Part shown: positions 1 through 8,682 of the stretch, piece after piece
How positions within the stretch are numbered: position 1 is the stretch's first letter
Layout: each line of letters starts with the position of its first letter
Origin: Lacisediminihabitans sp040549525
GTDB taxonomy: Bacteria > Actinomycetota > Actinomycetes > Actinomycetales > Microbacteriaceae
NCBI RefSeq assembly: GCF_040549525.1
Contig: NZ_JBEPTM010000002.1
Location: forward strand, 124,001-188,000
Reading direction: 5' to 3'
DNA: 64,000 bases
Translations under genes and position numbers: made by a program
Notes under the pieces: model-generated
Database searches by the model: none
What the model was told of the DNA's origin: nothing
What the model saw: only the letters and a program-made list of their open reading frames with translations

Positions 1-2
1 AC

Positions 3-1019
3 GGCCAGCATCTGGCGGTGCGCGACCTCGCCCGGGCGTGGCGCCTGCCCGGGCGAGCGCTCCTTCTCGGGATGCCGCTCACATTCCTCATCACCACCGT
101 GCTCGGAGTCACGCTTCTCCGTTTGCCGCTTCTCGAAGCGCTGCTGATCTCGGCCGTGCTCGCCCCCACCGACCCTGTCTTCGCCTCGGCGATAGTGGGA
201 CGCACAGAGATCCCGGCACGAATCCGCGGACTTCTCAACGTCGAATCCGGACTCAATGACGGGCTGGCACTGCCCGTCGTGCTCGTACTGGTGGCTGCGG
301 TCGGAGGACCCACCGTCGAACCGTTCGTGCTCGCACTGGAGCTCGTGGGCGGAATCGCCCTCGGGGTCGTCGTGCCCCTTCTCGTTTCCCTTCTGCTGCG
401 CATCCGATTCCTCACCACGACCCCGCTGTATGCGTCCCTCGCGCCCGTCGCAATCGCGATCATCATCTACGGCGTCGCGGAAGCCACCGGGGCGAATCTC
501 TACCTGGCAGCCTTCTCCGCTGGCATAACCATCGCCAGCGCAGCTCCGGCCCTGAGGGACGCCTTCAGGGAGTACGGCGAGTTCATCGCCGAAAACGTCA
601 AGCTGGTCGCCATCTTCGTCTTCGGTGCTCTCATCACTCCGAGCGTGCTCGGGGACGTGTCACTGGCCGGCTATCTCTTCGCGCTGCTCACCCTGATCGT
701 CGCCAGGCCCATCGCGGTCGAGCTGGCGCTGATCGGCAGCAAATTGCCCTGGCAGGAACGAGCGACAGCCGCCTGGTTCGGGCCCAAAGGATTCGCTTCA
801 GTGCTCTACGGCCTGCTGGTGCTGGAGAGCGGGAACCCCGATTCCGAGCACCTCTTTCACCTCATCGTTGTCGCCATCTCACTCTCGATCGTCGCTCACT
901 CGTCAACCGACGTTCCGATCGCCAGCTATTTCGGGCGGATCACCACGGCGCAACACAAGACCTCCGCAGAGGCCGGCTCCCCTTCGATCGCTCCTCCCGG
1001 GCCTCCGCAATCCGAATAG
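3..1019 (+). CDS. Na+/H+ antiporter, CPA1 family (5'-partial)
   Basis: This is the carboxy-terminal part of a sodium/proton exchanger of the inner membrane. The frame is open to the left edge, so the start lies outside the window. The sequence is a series of hydrophobic segments. It carries the CPA1 hallmark TDPVFASAIV followed about 30 residues later by ESGLNDGLALP, the acidic pair that binds cation and proton in NhaP-type exchangers. The last 35 or so residues are a short Pro/Ser-rich cytoplasmic tail without a TrkA or other regulatory domain. It is probably used for pH and sodium homeostasis. The family call is secure; cation specificity cannot be read from this fragment. Confidence 0.88.
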   Translation, partial: GQHLAVRDLARAWRLPGRALLLGMPLTFLITTVLGVTLLRLPLLEALLISAVLAPTDPVFASAIVGRTEIPARIRGLLNVESGLNDGLALPVVLVLVAAVGGPTVEPFVLALELVGGIALGVVVPLLVSLLLRIRFLTTTPLYASLAPVAIAIIIYGVAEATGANLYLAAFSAGITIASAAPALRDAFREYGEFIAENVKLVAIFVFGALITPSVLGDVSLAGYLFALLTLIVARPIAVELALIGSKLPWQERATAAWFGPKGFASVLYGLLVLESGNPDSEHLFHLIVVAISLSIVAHSSTDVPIASYFGRITTAQHKTSAEAGSPSIAPPGPPQSE

Positions 1020-1085
1020 GCCCCCTTGCCTCCGCACGGCCGCTCCTCATCCGCTCCCGTTTCACCGGGCTGCGAGACTGGGGCC

Positions 1086-1739
1086 ATGCATGACATGACT
1101 CGGTTCCGCGACGCCGCGGTCTCGTGGGCGGCCGCGGGTGCCGATGCGGATGCTGCAGCCGAGATCCTTCGCGGGCTCGCCGGGCGCGTTGCGACGGTCG
1201 TGCTCGTGGAAGGGCAGAGTGACGCGATGGCGGTCGACACCTTTGCGAACCGCCTGGGCCGGGACCTCGAACTCGAGCACATCAGCATCGTGCCGGTCGG
1301 AGGCGCCACCTCCGTTCGCCGGTTCCTCGAGCCCTTCGGCCCTGCCGGGCTCGATCTGCGGCTCTCCGGGCTCGTGGATGCCGCGGAGGAACGCTTCTTC
1401 CGCCAGGCGGTGCAGGGCTCCGACCGTCATCCGGAGCTCACCCGCGATGAGATGGAGCAACTCGGCTTCTTCGTCTGCGTACCCGACCTCGAGTTCGAGC
1501 TGATTCGCGCGATCGGCACCGATCGCACGATCGAGGTGATCTCGGAAGAGGGGGATGCGAGAGCCCTGCGCAGCTTCCGGAACCAGCCGGCGCAGCGCGC
1601 ACGGGCCCTCGAGCACCAACTGCACCGCTTCATGGGGACCACCAGTGGCCGGAAGTCCCGGTACGCGATCGCGCTGGCGTCTGCCATCGACCTCTCGCGC
1701 ATGCCCCGTCCGATCGGGGCACTTCTCTCGTTCGTGTGA
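1086..1739 (+). CDS. TOPRIM domain protein (OLD-nuclease-like TOPRIM, stand-alone)
   Basis: A protein of about 217 residues consisting essentially of one TOPRIM fold. The nucleotidyl-hydrolase motif VVLVEGQSDAMAVD supplies the catalytic glutamate. The second acidic cluster is LVDAAEE instead of a clean DxD. Such proteins are often annotated as ATP-dependent endonucleases because the domain resembles the nuclease half of OLD proteins, but no ATPase domain is present here or beside it. I chose the ATG at 1086; an upstream in-frame ATG-less extension to 1026 has no coding character. It is convergent with the sigma factor gene downstream. Its biological role is unknown, and a nuclease, topoisomerase-like or recombination-mediator role would all be guesses. 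Confidence 0.7.
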   Translation: MHDMTRFRDAAVSWAAAGADADAAAEILRGLAGRVATVVLVEGQSDAMAVDTFANRLGRDLELEHISIVPVGGATSVRRFLEPFGPAGLDLRLSGLVDAAEERFFRQAVQGSDRHPELTRDEMEQLGFFVCVPDLEFELIRAIGTDRTIEVISEEGDARALRSFRNQPAQRARALEHQLHRFMGTTSGRKSRYAIALASAIDLSRMPRPIGALLSFV

Positions 1740-1775
1740 ACGCTCGGCCCCGCCGGGATGGGAGGCATCCCTCGG

Positions 1776-2381
1776 TCAGGCGAGTGTGCTCTCGGTGGTC
1801 GCGCCGATACCCAGTTCGTCTCGCAGCCGGATGAGGGCTTCACGCAACCGGGACTTGAGCGTGCCGACCGGGATCTGCAGGCGGGCGGCCAGCTCCGGGC
1901 CGGTCAGCCCCTCGAAGTAGGTCATCGAGATCGCATCGCGCTGGATGGCGGTGAGGCGGGCCATCGCCACCGACACTCGCGCAGACTCGACCGAGAGCTC
2001 CCCCGCCTCGGAGACGGGGTCGAAGTTCACTTCGCGGTCACGAACTCCGACACGCAGGTCTCGATCCCGGCTGGCCTGTGACGCGCGCACGCGATCGACG
2101 GCGCGGCCATGGGCCATCATCATGATCCAGCTCACCGCGGAACCCCGTGCAGCGTCGAACCGGGACGCCGACCGCCACACCTCGAAAAAGACATCCTGCG
2201 TCACCTCCTGGGACAGCCCGTCGTCCACCAGTGTGCGTCGGATCAGGCCGTGAACGCGGGGAGCCACAGCGTCATAGAGCTCGCGGAAGGCCCCGTGATC
2301 TCCGGCTGCGACCCGCACCAGCAGGCCGTTGGCATGGGCCCGGGATGCCGCGGCAGTCTCGTCGTGCTCTGATTCAGCCAT
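1776..2381 (-). CDS. ECF RNA polymerase sigma factor (SigK-like)
   Basis: A 201-residue extracytoplasmic-function sigma factor. Region 2 (about residues 30-95) includes the core-binding and -10 recognition helices with QDVFFEVWRSASRFD. Region 4 (about residues 135-190) ends in the helix-turn-helix LTGPELAARLQIPVGTLKSRL. The sequence resembles the SigK group, whose members are normally followed by an RskA-type anti-sigma factor. None is present: the gene is followed tail to tail by the TOPRIM gene and is divergent from a membrane protein that does not look like an anti-sigma. A Shine-Dalgarno-like ACGGAG precedes the ATG. A perfect 10-bp palindrome lies about 60 bp upstream. The sigma assignment is firm; the subgroup is inferred. 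Confidence 0.88.
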   Translation of the reverse strand: MAESEHDETAAASRAHANGLLVRVAAGDHGAFRELYDAVAPRVHGLIRRTLVDDGLSQEVTQDVFFEVWRSASRFDAARGSAVSWIMMMAHGRAVDRVRASQASRDRDLRVGVRDREVNFDPVSEAGELSVESARVSVAMARLTAIQRDAISMTYFEGLTGPELAARLQIPVGTLKSRLREALIRLRDELGIGATTESTLA

Positions 2382-2438
2382 GGGCTCCGTCTTTCGAAGT
2401 CGTTGGAGAGGAGCTGACGGTTTCTGGGGCAGCGATCT

Positions 2439-2448
2439 GTAACGTTAC
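2439..2448. promoter_or_regulatory. Palindrome GTAACGTTAC upstream of ECF sigma gene
   Basis: A perfect 10-bp palindrome in the region between the sigma factor gene (minus) and the Pr6Pr membrane protein (plus). It could be an operator or part of a promoter for either gene; nothing else in the sequence decides this. Confidence 0.25.
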
Positions 2449-2601
2449 GGGCAGAACCGGATTGGTGCGCAGGGCTTGACCCGGCCGGCACGACTGTGCG
2501 AGTGCTCAGTTGTCGCGCCTCGGACTCGGCCGTCCGATTGCGCGATACGCTCGATCCAACTCGCGGCAGGGAGCCGCGCCCCATCAGATTGGCGACTATC
2601 A

Positions 2602-3216
2602 GTGAAGCAACTCTTCGGGCTCTTGCGGTTGGTGGCCGGGCTCGCGATCCTCGCCGCTATCGTCGGGCAGTTCGCCTACAGCGCTGAGCGCGCCACGATC
2701 AACCCGTTCAACTTCTTCGGATACTTCACCATTCAGAGCAACATCATCACGATGGTCGCCTTTCTCGCCTCGGCGTACTTCATCTTCAGCCGCAAGAAGC
2801 AGCCCAGCTGGGTGATCTCCCTGCGGGCCGTCGCGACGACGATCATCGTGATCGTGGGGATCGTCTACAACACCCTGCTCGCCGGTGCCTCGCTCGCCGG
2901 CTCGTTCGACCTGCGCTGGTCGAGCAACATCCTGCACATCATCATCCCGATCTACGCGCTGGTGGACTGGGTGTTCTTCGCCGACCGCAAGAAACTGCCG
3001 TACAACCGGCTCTGGATCGTGCTGATCTATCCGGTGGTCTGGCTGGTCGTCATCCTGATCCGCGGTGCCACAGACGGCTGGGTGCCCTATCCATTCCTCA
3101 ACCCGGCGACCGGCTACGCGTCAGTTGCCGCGTATTGCGTCGCGATCTCGGTCTTCACAGTGCTCTTCGGGCTCGTGGTGTTCGCACTCAGCCGCGTGCG
3201 CATCCTCAAGCCTTAG
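2602..3216 (+). CDS. Pr6Pr family membrane protein
   Basis: A predicted integral membrane protein of about 204 residues with six hydrophobic segments. Family features are the early FGYFTIQSNIITM stretch, an interior DWVFFADRKKLPY loop and a YPFLNPATGY turn. These match the actinobacterial Pr6Pr (six-transmembrane) family of unknown function. The open frame extends upstream to 2476, but the extra 42 residues are polar, low-quality sequence. I therefore prefer the GTG at 2602, which begins VKQLFGLLRLVAGLAIL just before the first membrane helix. It is divergent from the sigma factor gene and convergent with the VIT gene. There is no evidence of function beyond membrane location. Confidence 0.75.
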   Translation: MKQLFGLLRLVAGLAILAAIVGQFAYSAERATINPFNFFGYFTIQSNIITMVAFLASAYFIFSRKKQPSWVISLRAVATTIIVIVGIVYNTLLAGASLAGSFDLRWSSNILHIIIPIYALVDWVFFADRKKLPYNRLWIVLIYPVVWLVVILIRGATDGWVPYPFLNPATGYASVAAYCVAISVFTVLFGLVVFALSRVRILKP

Positions 3217-3261
3217 GGCCATTCCCGGGGGCCGCGGCGAGAATCTGTCCGCGGTGCACCG

Positions 3262-4347
3262 CTAGCCGGTCGAGGTGCCGAAGAGCAGGCCGAGCAGGTA
3301 GGTGACGGCCGCCGCGCCATAGCCGATGCCGAGTTGGCGGAGGGCGCGACGCAGCGGCGGTCCGCCGGAGAGCAGGCCGACGACCGCGCCAGTGCCGAGC
3401 AGGGCCAGGCCGACGAGCACCGCCGCGACTAGGAGAGCCGCGATCCCCTCGAGCCCCAGGAGGTACGGCAACACCGGGATGACCGCGCCGGAGGCGAAGA
3501 AGCAGAAGCTCGAGATCGCGGCGCCGAAACCCGTACCGACGGCTTCGTGCCTGTCGACGGGAGCTTCCTGGTCGGCGAGGCTGTGATCCTGAAGCACCTC
3601 GGCTGCCCGGGTGGCAGCGTCACCCGGTGTCATACCGCGCGCCCGGTAGACGAGTGCGAGTTCGTTCGCGTCGACGTCGAGGTGTGGGAGGGCGCTGTTG
3701 CTTTCGGGATCGGGGGTGGATGCTTCGAGCAACTCCCGCTGGGACCGCACCGAGACGTACTCCCCCGCCCCCATCGACAGGGCGCCGGCGAGGAGTCCGG
3801 CGATGCCCGCGAGTAAGACCACATGGTTGGGCACGCCGCTCGCGCTGATGCCGATCACGAGAGCGAGGTTGGAGACCAGCCCGTCATTCGCGCCGAAGAC
3901 GGCGGCGCGGAAGGTGCCGGAGAGCCGGTTGCGCCCGCGAGCGGCGAGACCGCGCACCACCTCGGCGTGGATCCGCTCATCGGCGGCCATCGCGGGGGTG
4001 GCATCCGTATCCGAGTCGTAGGGCGAACGGGCCTCGGCGCGCTGCGCGAGCGCGAGCACGAAGACCGACCCGAACCGACGCGCGAGAAAACCGAGTGAGC
4101 GGGTGCGGAAGTCTCCGCGTCGTGGCTTGCCGACCTGGTCACCCAGCAGGTCGAACCAGTGCTGTTCGTGGCGACCCTCCGCTTCGGCGAGCGCCAGCAG
4201 GATCGCCCGCTCTTCTCCGGAGCGACGGCCCGCGAGATCGCGGTACACCGAGGCTTCGGCCTTCTCGTCGGCGAGGTACTGGCGCCAGCGACGGAGGTCG
4301 GACGGGGTGGGGGCAGCGGGGGACGATGGCGGGCGCGTGTCGCTCAC
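3262..4347 (-). CDS. Ferritin-like/VIT1 (CCC1) fusion, metal transporter of the MbfA type
   Basis: A 361-residue protein. The N-terminal 140 or so residues form a rubrerythrin/ferritin-like helical domain with metal-ligand patterns DEKAEASVYRDL, EGRHEQHW and DERIHAEVV. The C-terminal domain is VIT1/CCC1, with AAVFGANDGLVSNLALVIG and ALSMGAGEYVSVRSQRELL and about five membrane helices. Related proteins (MbfA, VIT1) move Fe(II) or Mn(II) across membranes and the ferritin-like part senses or oxidises the metal. I chose the GTG at 4347 because a clear GAAAGGA lies 5-7 nt upstream; the ATG at 4440 has no such site. It stands alone between the Pr6Pr and galM genes. Iron/manganese export or detoxification is an inference from the family. 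Confidence 0.85.
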   Translation of the reverse strand: MSDTRPPSSPAAPTPSDLRRWRQYLADEKAEASVYRDLAGRRSGEERAILLALAEAEGRHEQHWFDLLGDQVGKPRRGDFRTRSLGFLARRFGSVFVLALAQRAEARSPYDSDTDATPAMAADERIHAEVVRGLAARGRNRLSGTFRAAVFGANDGLVSNLALVIGISASGVPNHVVLLAGIAGLLAGALSMGAGEYVSVRSQRELLEASTPDPESNSALPHLDVDANELALVYRARGMTPGDAATRAAEVLQDHSLADQEAPVDRHEAVGTGFGAAISSFCFFASGAVIPVLPYLLGLEGIAALLVAAVLVGLALLGTGAVVGLLSGGPPLRRALRQLGIGYGAAAVTYLLGLLFGTSTG

Positions 4348-4528
4348 GGGGATCCTTTCGGTCTCGAAGAATCCGCGGGTCTCGCCGGAGTCTCCTGTGG
4401 GACCGAAGGTCTCGTTCGCCGAAACGACGGCATTCGTCACTTCGGTGGGGTACCGGGCCGGTCGTCGTGACCCGCCAGTATGTCGATACTCCCGACTACA
4501 CCGTTCTAACCGACCCGGTGCGAGGGAA

Positions 4529-5467
4529 CTACTCCCCTTCGTTCCCTCCAGAGTACCGGATGCCCCAGGAACCCGACCAGCTCTCGCCCGGATCGAGCCA
4601 CTTGAGGCCCTGGCCGCTATTGAAGGCGTTCGGTGGTGCGGTCATCGGTTCCACCGCGATCGCCGTCGCAAGCCCTCCATTCCGGGGAAAAATGCGCGTC
4701 GTGAACACCTGCACGTAGCCGAAGTCGGACTCCTGCCACAGCTCCACGAATCGGCCGTCCGGTGCGGTGAGCCGGTGGCGGCTCACGCCGTCCACAGAGG
4801 TCACACCACCGAAGGCATCGTCCAGGTCGAGGCCGGCCACCAAGCGACCGGCGCGCAGGTCGTACGCCGTGCCGTCGACGCTCGTCTCCCGGATCGGGTT
4901 GAGCCGGTCATCCGTCTCGAAACGGGTGCCGGCTGCTACCGCGAGCGTGAGCTCGTAGGTCGGCACCTCGCCGATGCGCAGGAACGGATGGGTTCCCACC
5001 GCATAGGGCGCGCGGTCCCCGCCGACGTTCACGACACCGTGGGTCACGCGGATGCCGTCGTCGACGAGTTCGTAGCGCACCGTGGTGTCGAGGGTGAACG
5101 GGTACCCGCGGGTCGGGTGGACTGTCGCCGCCAGGGTCACGGCCTCCGCGGAGCGGTCCACCACCGCGTACGGGCGGTCACGAAGGAGCCCGTGAAGGGC
5201 ATTGTGCAGTGGGGGCTCGGTGATGTCCAGCACCTGGGCCGCGCCCTCGTGGATCCACAGGCCGTCTCGCACCCGGTTCGGCCAGGGCACGAGCACGGTG
5301 CCGTCGCCGAAGGGCGGCACCACGTCTTCCCCGTAGGGCTCGGTGAGTTCTACGCCGCCGATGGAGAGCACGCGAAGCGATGCCGCGACCTCGGTGATCA
5401 CCGCGATCGCCTCGCCGTGTGGAGTCGACTTCGAGAGGGCGAATTGGTCTCCGGTGGGGGCACGCAT
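4529..5467 (-). CDS. galM: Aldose 1-epimerase (mutarotase) family protein
   Basis: A 312-residue cytoplasmic beta-sandwich enzyme that interconverts alpha and beta anomers of galactose or a related aldose, feeding galactokinase. Recognisable active-site elements are the substrate-binding VPWPNRVRDG, the histidine of HNALHGLL, the second conserved histidine region VGTHPFLRIG, and the probable catalytic glutamate in IAVEPMTAPPNAFNSG near the C-terminus. It starts 9 bp after the DeoR regulator stop on the same strand, so the two are one transcription unit, and it is divergent from galT-galK. The divergent sequence compared with E. coli GalM leaves room for other aldose substrates, but the neighbourhood strongly favours galactose. 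Confidence 0.85.
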   Translation of the reverse strand: MRAPTGDQFALSKSTPHGEAIAVITEVAASLRVLSIGGVELTEPYGEDVVPPFGDGTVLVPWPNRVRDGLWIHEGAAQVLDITEPPLHNALHGLLRDRPYAVVDRSAEAVTLAATVHPTRGYPFTLDTTVRYELVDDGIRVTHGVVNVGGDRAPYAVGTHPFLRIGEVPTYELTLAVAAGTRFETDDRLNPIRETSVDGTAYDLRAGRLVAGLDLDDAFGGVTSVDGVSRHRLTAPDGRFVELWQESDFGYVQVFTTRIFPRNGGLATAIAVEPMTAPPNAFNSGQGLKWLDPGESWSGSWGIRYSGGNEGE

Positions 5468-5476
5468 GCGGTCAGC

Positions 5477-6289
5477 CTAGCGAGCCAACAGGATGTGCAG
5501 TCCCGCCGCCTCGAGCATCGCCAGCGCGCTCGCATCGGCTTCGCTTCCGGTGATGAGGGTGTCGACCTCGCCGATCGGGGCCACGCGGCTCTGCTGGGTG
5601 ACCCCCAGTTTGGCGCTGTCGGCCACCACGATGCAGCGGGCGGAGGCCTCGAGCATCCGCCTCTTGAGGTCGGCCTCCGGCAGGTTGACGTTGGTGATTC
5701 CGGATGCTGCATCCACGCCACTGCACCCGATGAATGCGAGGTCGGCGCGAATGCGGTCGAACACCACCCCGGCGAGCGGGTCGACGAGCGAGTGTTGCAG
5801 CGGTCGTACCGTGCCACCGGTCACGACGACCGTGAACCGTGGGATGACCGGCTCGAGCAGCAGCGCGATGTTGAGCGCGTTGGTGATCACGACCACACCC
5901 TGCAGATCGTCCCGATCGAGGAGGGCGGCGGCGATCGCCGTCGTCGTGGTCCCCACGTCGAGCACGATGGTCTGGTGCGACCGAACGAGCGAAGCGGCCG
6001 CGCGGCCGATCCGTGCCTTCTCCAGCGAGGACGCGAGCATGGACTGCTCGAAGGGGCGCTCGGGCCCCGGCGGCCGGCCGGCCGTGGGGCTCCCGGTCAC
6101 CGCACCCCCGTGCACGCGCTGAAGGGCGTTGCCGTCGGCGAGCGCATCGAGATCCGCTCGGATCGTCACCTCGGAGATGCCGAAGAGCTGGCTCAGTTGT
6201 GCCACCTTGGCGAATCCGCGCTCGTCGACGATGGACAGGATCTGCTCGCGCCGCGCCGCCGCCGGCGGTCGGGAGCTCGAGTCTGTCAT
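5477..6289 (-). CDS. DeoR/GlpR-family transcriptional regulator of the gal cluster
   Basis: A 270-residue repressor-type protein. The N-terminal winged helix-turn-helix (about residues 10-65) reads REQILSIVDERGFAKVAQLS then FGISEVTIRADLDAL. The rest is the DeoR C-terminal sensor domain, related to ribose-phosphate isomerase, with VLDVGTTTTAIAAAL and VIGCSG-like phosphosugar-binding loops (here FIGCSGVDA). I chose the ATG at 6289, as the ORF extension to 6367 runs into the promoter region. It is the first gene of a unit with galM and is transcribed away from galT-galK. It most probably controls both units through the intergenic sites at 6311-6354, with a phosphorylated sugar as inducer (inference). 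Confidence 0.87.
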   Translation of the reverse strand: MTDSSSRPPAAARREQILSIVDERGFAKVAQLSQLFGISEVTIRADLDALADGNALQRVHGGAVTGSPTAGRPPGPERPFEQSMLASSLEKARIGRAAASLVRSHQTIVLDVGTTTTAIAAALLDRDDLQGVVVITNALNIALLLEPVIPRFTVVVTGGTVRPLQHSLVDPLAGVVFDRIRADLAFIGCSGVDAASGITNVNLPEADLKRRMLEASARCIVVADSAKLGVTQQSRVAPIGEVDTLITGSEADASALAMLEAAGLHILLAR

Positions 6290-6310
6290 GCGCTCATCTT
6301 CGATTACTTG

Positions 6311-6354
6311 CGTTTTCTTGTCAAACGCCGGTAACGTTTTGGTGTTTTCGAAAC
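6311..6354. promoter_or_regulatory. Candidate DeoR operators between deoR-galM and galT-galK
   Basis: The 96-bp divergent intergenic region contains an AT-rich island unlike its surroundings. Within it are CGTTTTCTTGTCAAACG (6311-6327, inverted CGTTT/AAACG) and GTTTTCGAAAC (6344-6354, inverted GTTT/AAAC). Repeated GTTTT half-sites are typical of DeoR-type operators. The position suits joint control of both divergent units. Confidence 0.45.
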
Positions 6355-6385
6355 TCCGTCCGTGCATCCTCCCCAGAGAGTCGCC

Positions 6386-7492
6386 ATGTCATCGATCGTC
6401 TCACGCGAATTCCGGCTGGCCGATGGGCGGCAGCTCATCTACTTCGACGACGCCGATACCCTCCTCAGCCCGCACCGCGCCCCGGATGCCCGCCACCTCG
6501 ATCCGCGACCGGACACCGCGTCCATGCGCCAGGATCCGCTCACGGGGGAATGGATCTCGATCGCGGCCGCCCGCCAGAACCGGGTCTTCCTGCCGCCGGC
6601 GGACCAGGATCCGCTCGCCCCGGCGAGCGCGAACAACCCCTCGGAGATCCCGGATGTCTACGACGTCGCCGTGTTCGAGAATCGGTCGCCCAGCTTCGGC
6701 CCCGGGATCGCGGCACCGTTCGAGGCCGGCGAACTCACCCGCATCGGTCTCGGTCGCAGCCTGCCCTCGATCGGTCGGTGCGAGGTCGTCTCCTTCGGGC
6801 CGGAACACGAGGGAGCCTTCGGCAGCGTGAGCCGATCGCGGGCGCGCACGGTGATCGAGGCCTGGGCAGAGCGCACAGCGGCGCTGTCTGCGCTGCCGGG
6901 CATCCAGCAGGTCTTCCCCTTCGAGAACCGCGGTGAGGCCATCGGCGTCACCCTGCGGCATCCGCACGGCCAGATCTACGCCTATCCCTACATCACTCCG
7001 CGCACGACCCGGTTGATCGAGTCGATCGCCAGCTTCGGTCCCGGCCTGTTCGCGTCCATCCTCGAGTTCGAGTCGGCCTCCGACCGGGTGGTGCTGCGCG
7101 GCGAACACTGGACGGCGTTCGTGCCGTTCGCCGCCCGCTGGCCCATCGAGGTGCACATGCTGCCGCATCGCCAGATTCCGGACTTCGCCGCCACCTCGTC
7201 GGAGGAACGCGACGAACTGGCGGGCCTCTACCTGCGATTGCTGCGCGGGATCGACGAGCTCTACGACACCCCGACGCCGTACATCGCTGCCTGGCACCAG
7301 GCGCCGGTCGCGACCGGGCGTGACGACATCCGTCTCATGCTGCAGGTCACCTCGCCGCGCCGCGCGGAGAGCAAGCTGAAGTACCTCGCCGGATCCGAGG
7401 CCGCCATGGGCGCCTGGATCGGCGACGTGACCCCCGAACAGACCGCCGCCTTCGTGCGCGACGCCCTCACCCGAGTAAAGGACCCCCAGTGA
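6386..7492 (+). CDS. galT: Galactose-1-phosphate uridylyltransferase
   Basis: A 368-residue Leloir-pathway enzyme that transfers UMP from UDP-glucose to galactose-1-phosphate. The catalytic triad motif HPHGQIYAYPY sits at about residues 192-202; His194 is the expected uridylylated nucleophile. The surrounding FENR loops (residues 97-100 and 179-182) are conserved. The N-terminal zinc-site cysteines that other GalTs carry as CPLC are replaced here: the equivalent stretch reads DPLAP, so the structural metal site is probably absent. I chose the ATG at 6386, preceded by AGAGAG; the GTG at 6362 is less likely. The gene overlaps galK by 4 bp (GTGA), so the two are translationally coupled. Confidence 0.93.
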   Translation: MSSIVSREFRLADGRQLIYFDDADTLLSPHRAPDARHLDPRPDTASMRQDPLTGEWISIAAARQNRVFLPPADQDPLAPASANNPSEIPDVYDVAVFENRSPSFGPGIAAPFEAGELTRIGLGRSLPSIGRCEVVSFGPEHEGAFGSVSRSRARTVIEAWAERTAALSALPGIQQVFPFENRGEAIGVTLRHPHGQIYAYPYITPRTTRLIESIASFGPGLFASILEFESASDRVVLRGEHWTAFVPFAARWPIEVHMLPHRQIPDFAATSSEERDELAGLYLRLLRGIDELYDTPTPYIAAWHQAPVATGRDDIRLMLQVTSPRRAESKLKYLAGSEAAMGAWIGDVTPEQTAAFVRDALTRVKDPQ

Positions 7493-8655
7493 CCTCGATC
7501 GATATCCGCGACGACCTGCAGGCGAAGTTCCTTGCGCTCTACGGCTATGAACCGGCGGGGGAATGGTCGGCCCCGGGGCGCGTGAACCTCATCGGGGAAC
7601 ACACCGACTACAACCTCGGCTTCGTCCTGCCTTTCGCCATCAACCGTCGCACCTTCGTCGCGCTCGGGCTGCGGGAGGACCGCGTCATCCGGGTCGCGAG
7701 TTCGTTCTCCGACGAGGTCGTCGAGATCCCCCTCGCCGAGCTCTCCCCCGGCGCCCTGCACGGCTGGAGTGCTTACCCGCTCGGCGTCGCCTGGGCGCTC
7801 AGCGGGCACGGCGCCGACCTCTCCGCCGTGCCCGGGGTCGACATCTTCATCGAATCGGATGTGCCGGTCGGCGCGGGACTCTCCTCCTCTGCCGCCATCG
7901 AGAGCGCCGTCGCCATCGCCCTGAACGACGTGTGGCGGCTCACCCTTTCGCGCCCGGTTCTCGCCCAGGTGGGCCAGCGCGCCGAGAACGAGGCTGTCGG
8001 AGCACCCACCGGGATCATGGACCAGACCGCGTCCCTGCTCGGCCAGAAAGACTGCGCCGTGTTCCTCGACTGCCGGAGCCTCGACTCGGAGATCGTGGAC
8101 CTCGGCCTCGAGGCGGCCGGTCTCGTTGTGCTCATCATCGACACCGGCGTCAGCCATCAACACGCCACGGGCGGCTACGCCGAGCGGCGGGCATCCTGCG
8201 AACTCGGAGCACGGATGCTCGGGGCACAGTCCCTGCGCGATGTGACTGTTGCCGACCTCCCCCGCGCTCGCGAGATCCTCGACGACGTAACCTTCCGCCG
8301 CGTTCGCCATGTGGTGACCGAGAACCAGCGAGTGCTCGACACCGTCGAGGTGCTGCGCGACCTCGGACCCGCCGGCATCGGCGATCTTCTCGATGCCTCG
8401 CACCGGTCGATGCGCGACGACTTCGAGATCTCCGTTCGCGAGCTCGATCTGGCCGTCGAGACGGCACAGGCGAACGGGGCTATCGGCGCACGGATGACCG
8501 GCGGCGGGTTCGGCGGGGCGGCCATCGCCCTCATCCGCTCGGATGATCTTTCCCGCCTCCAGGTTGCGATCGACGGCGCATTCGCGGAACATGGTTTCGG
8601 TCAGCCTGATACCTTCGTCGTGACGGCCGCGCAGGGAGCATCGCGCGAGAACTGA
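7489..8655 (+). CDS. galK: Galactokinase
   Basis: A 388-residue GHMP-family kinase that phosphorylates alpha-galactose at C1 with ATP. All three family motifs are visible: the galactokinase signature GRVNLIGEHTDYN near residue 28, the ATP loop PVGAGLSSSAAIESA near residue 123, and GGGFGGAAIAL near residue 330. The length is normal. Translation starts at a GTG inside the galT stop (GTGA), giving tight coupling. With galM and galT it supplies three of the four Leloir steps; no galE is in the window, so UDP-glucose 4-epimerase must be encoded elsewhere. Confidence 0.95.
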   Translation: MTSIDIRDDLQAKFLALYGYEPAGEWSAPGRVNLIGEHTDYNLGFVLPFAINRRTFVALGLREDRVIRVASSFSDEVVEIPLAELSPGALHGWSAYPLGVAWALSGHGADLSAVPGVDIFIESDVPVGAGLSSSAAIESAVAIALNDVWRLTLSRPVLAQVGQRAENEAVGAPTGIMDQTASLLGQKDCAVFLDCRSLDSEIVDLGLEAAGLVVLIIDTGVSHQHATGGYAERRASCELGARMLGAQSLRDVTVADLPRAREILDDVTFRRVRHVVTENQRVLDTVEVLRDLGPAGIGDLLDASHRSMRDDFEISVRELDLAVETAQANGAIGARMTGGGFGGAAIALIRSDDLSRLQVAIDGAFAEHGFGQPDTFVVTAAQGASREN

Positions 8656-8682
8656 TTCCCCCCGAGCACGCAGGAGCCAGCA

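Noticed and set aside
1086..1739. OLD-type or retron-like defence system
   Set aside because: Only a TOPRIM domain is present; there is no ATPase, reverse transcriptase or other partner beside it.
4103..6334. A 743-codon plus-strand open frame opposite the VIT, galM and deoR genes
   Set aside because: It lies antisense to three well-supported genes and its composition (Arg, His, Gly, Asp) is that of a GC-rich shadow frame.
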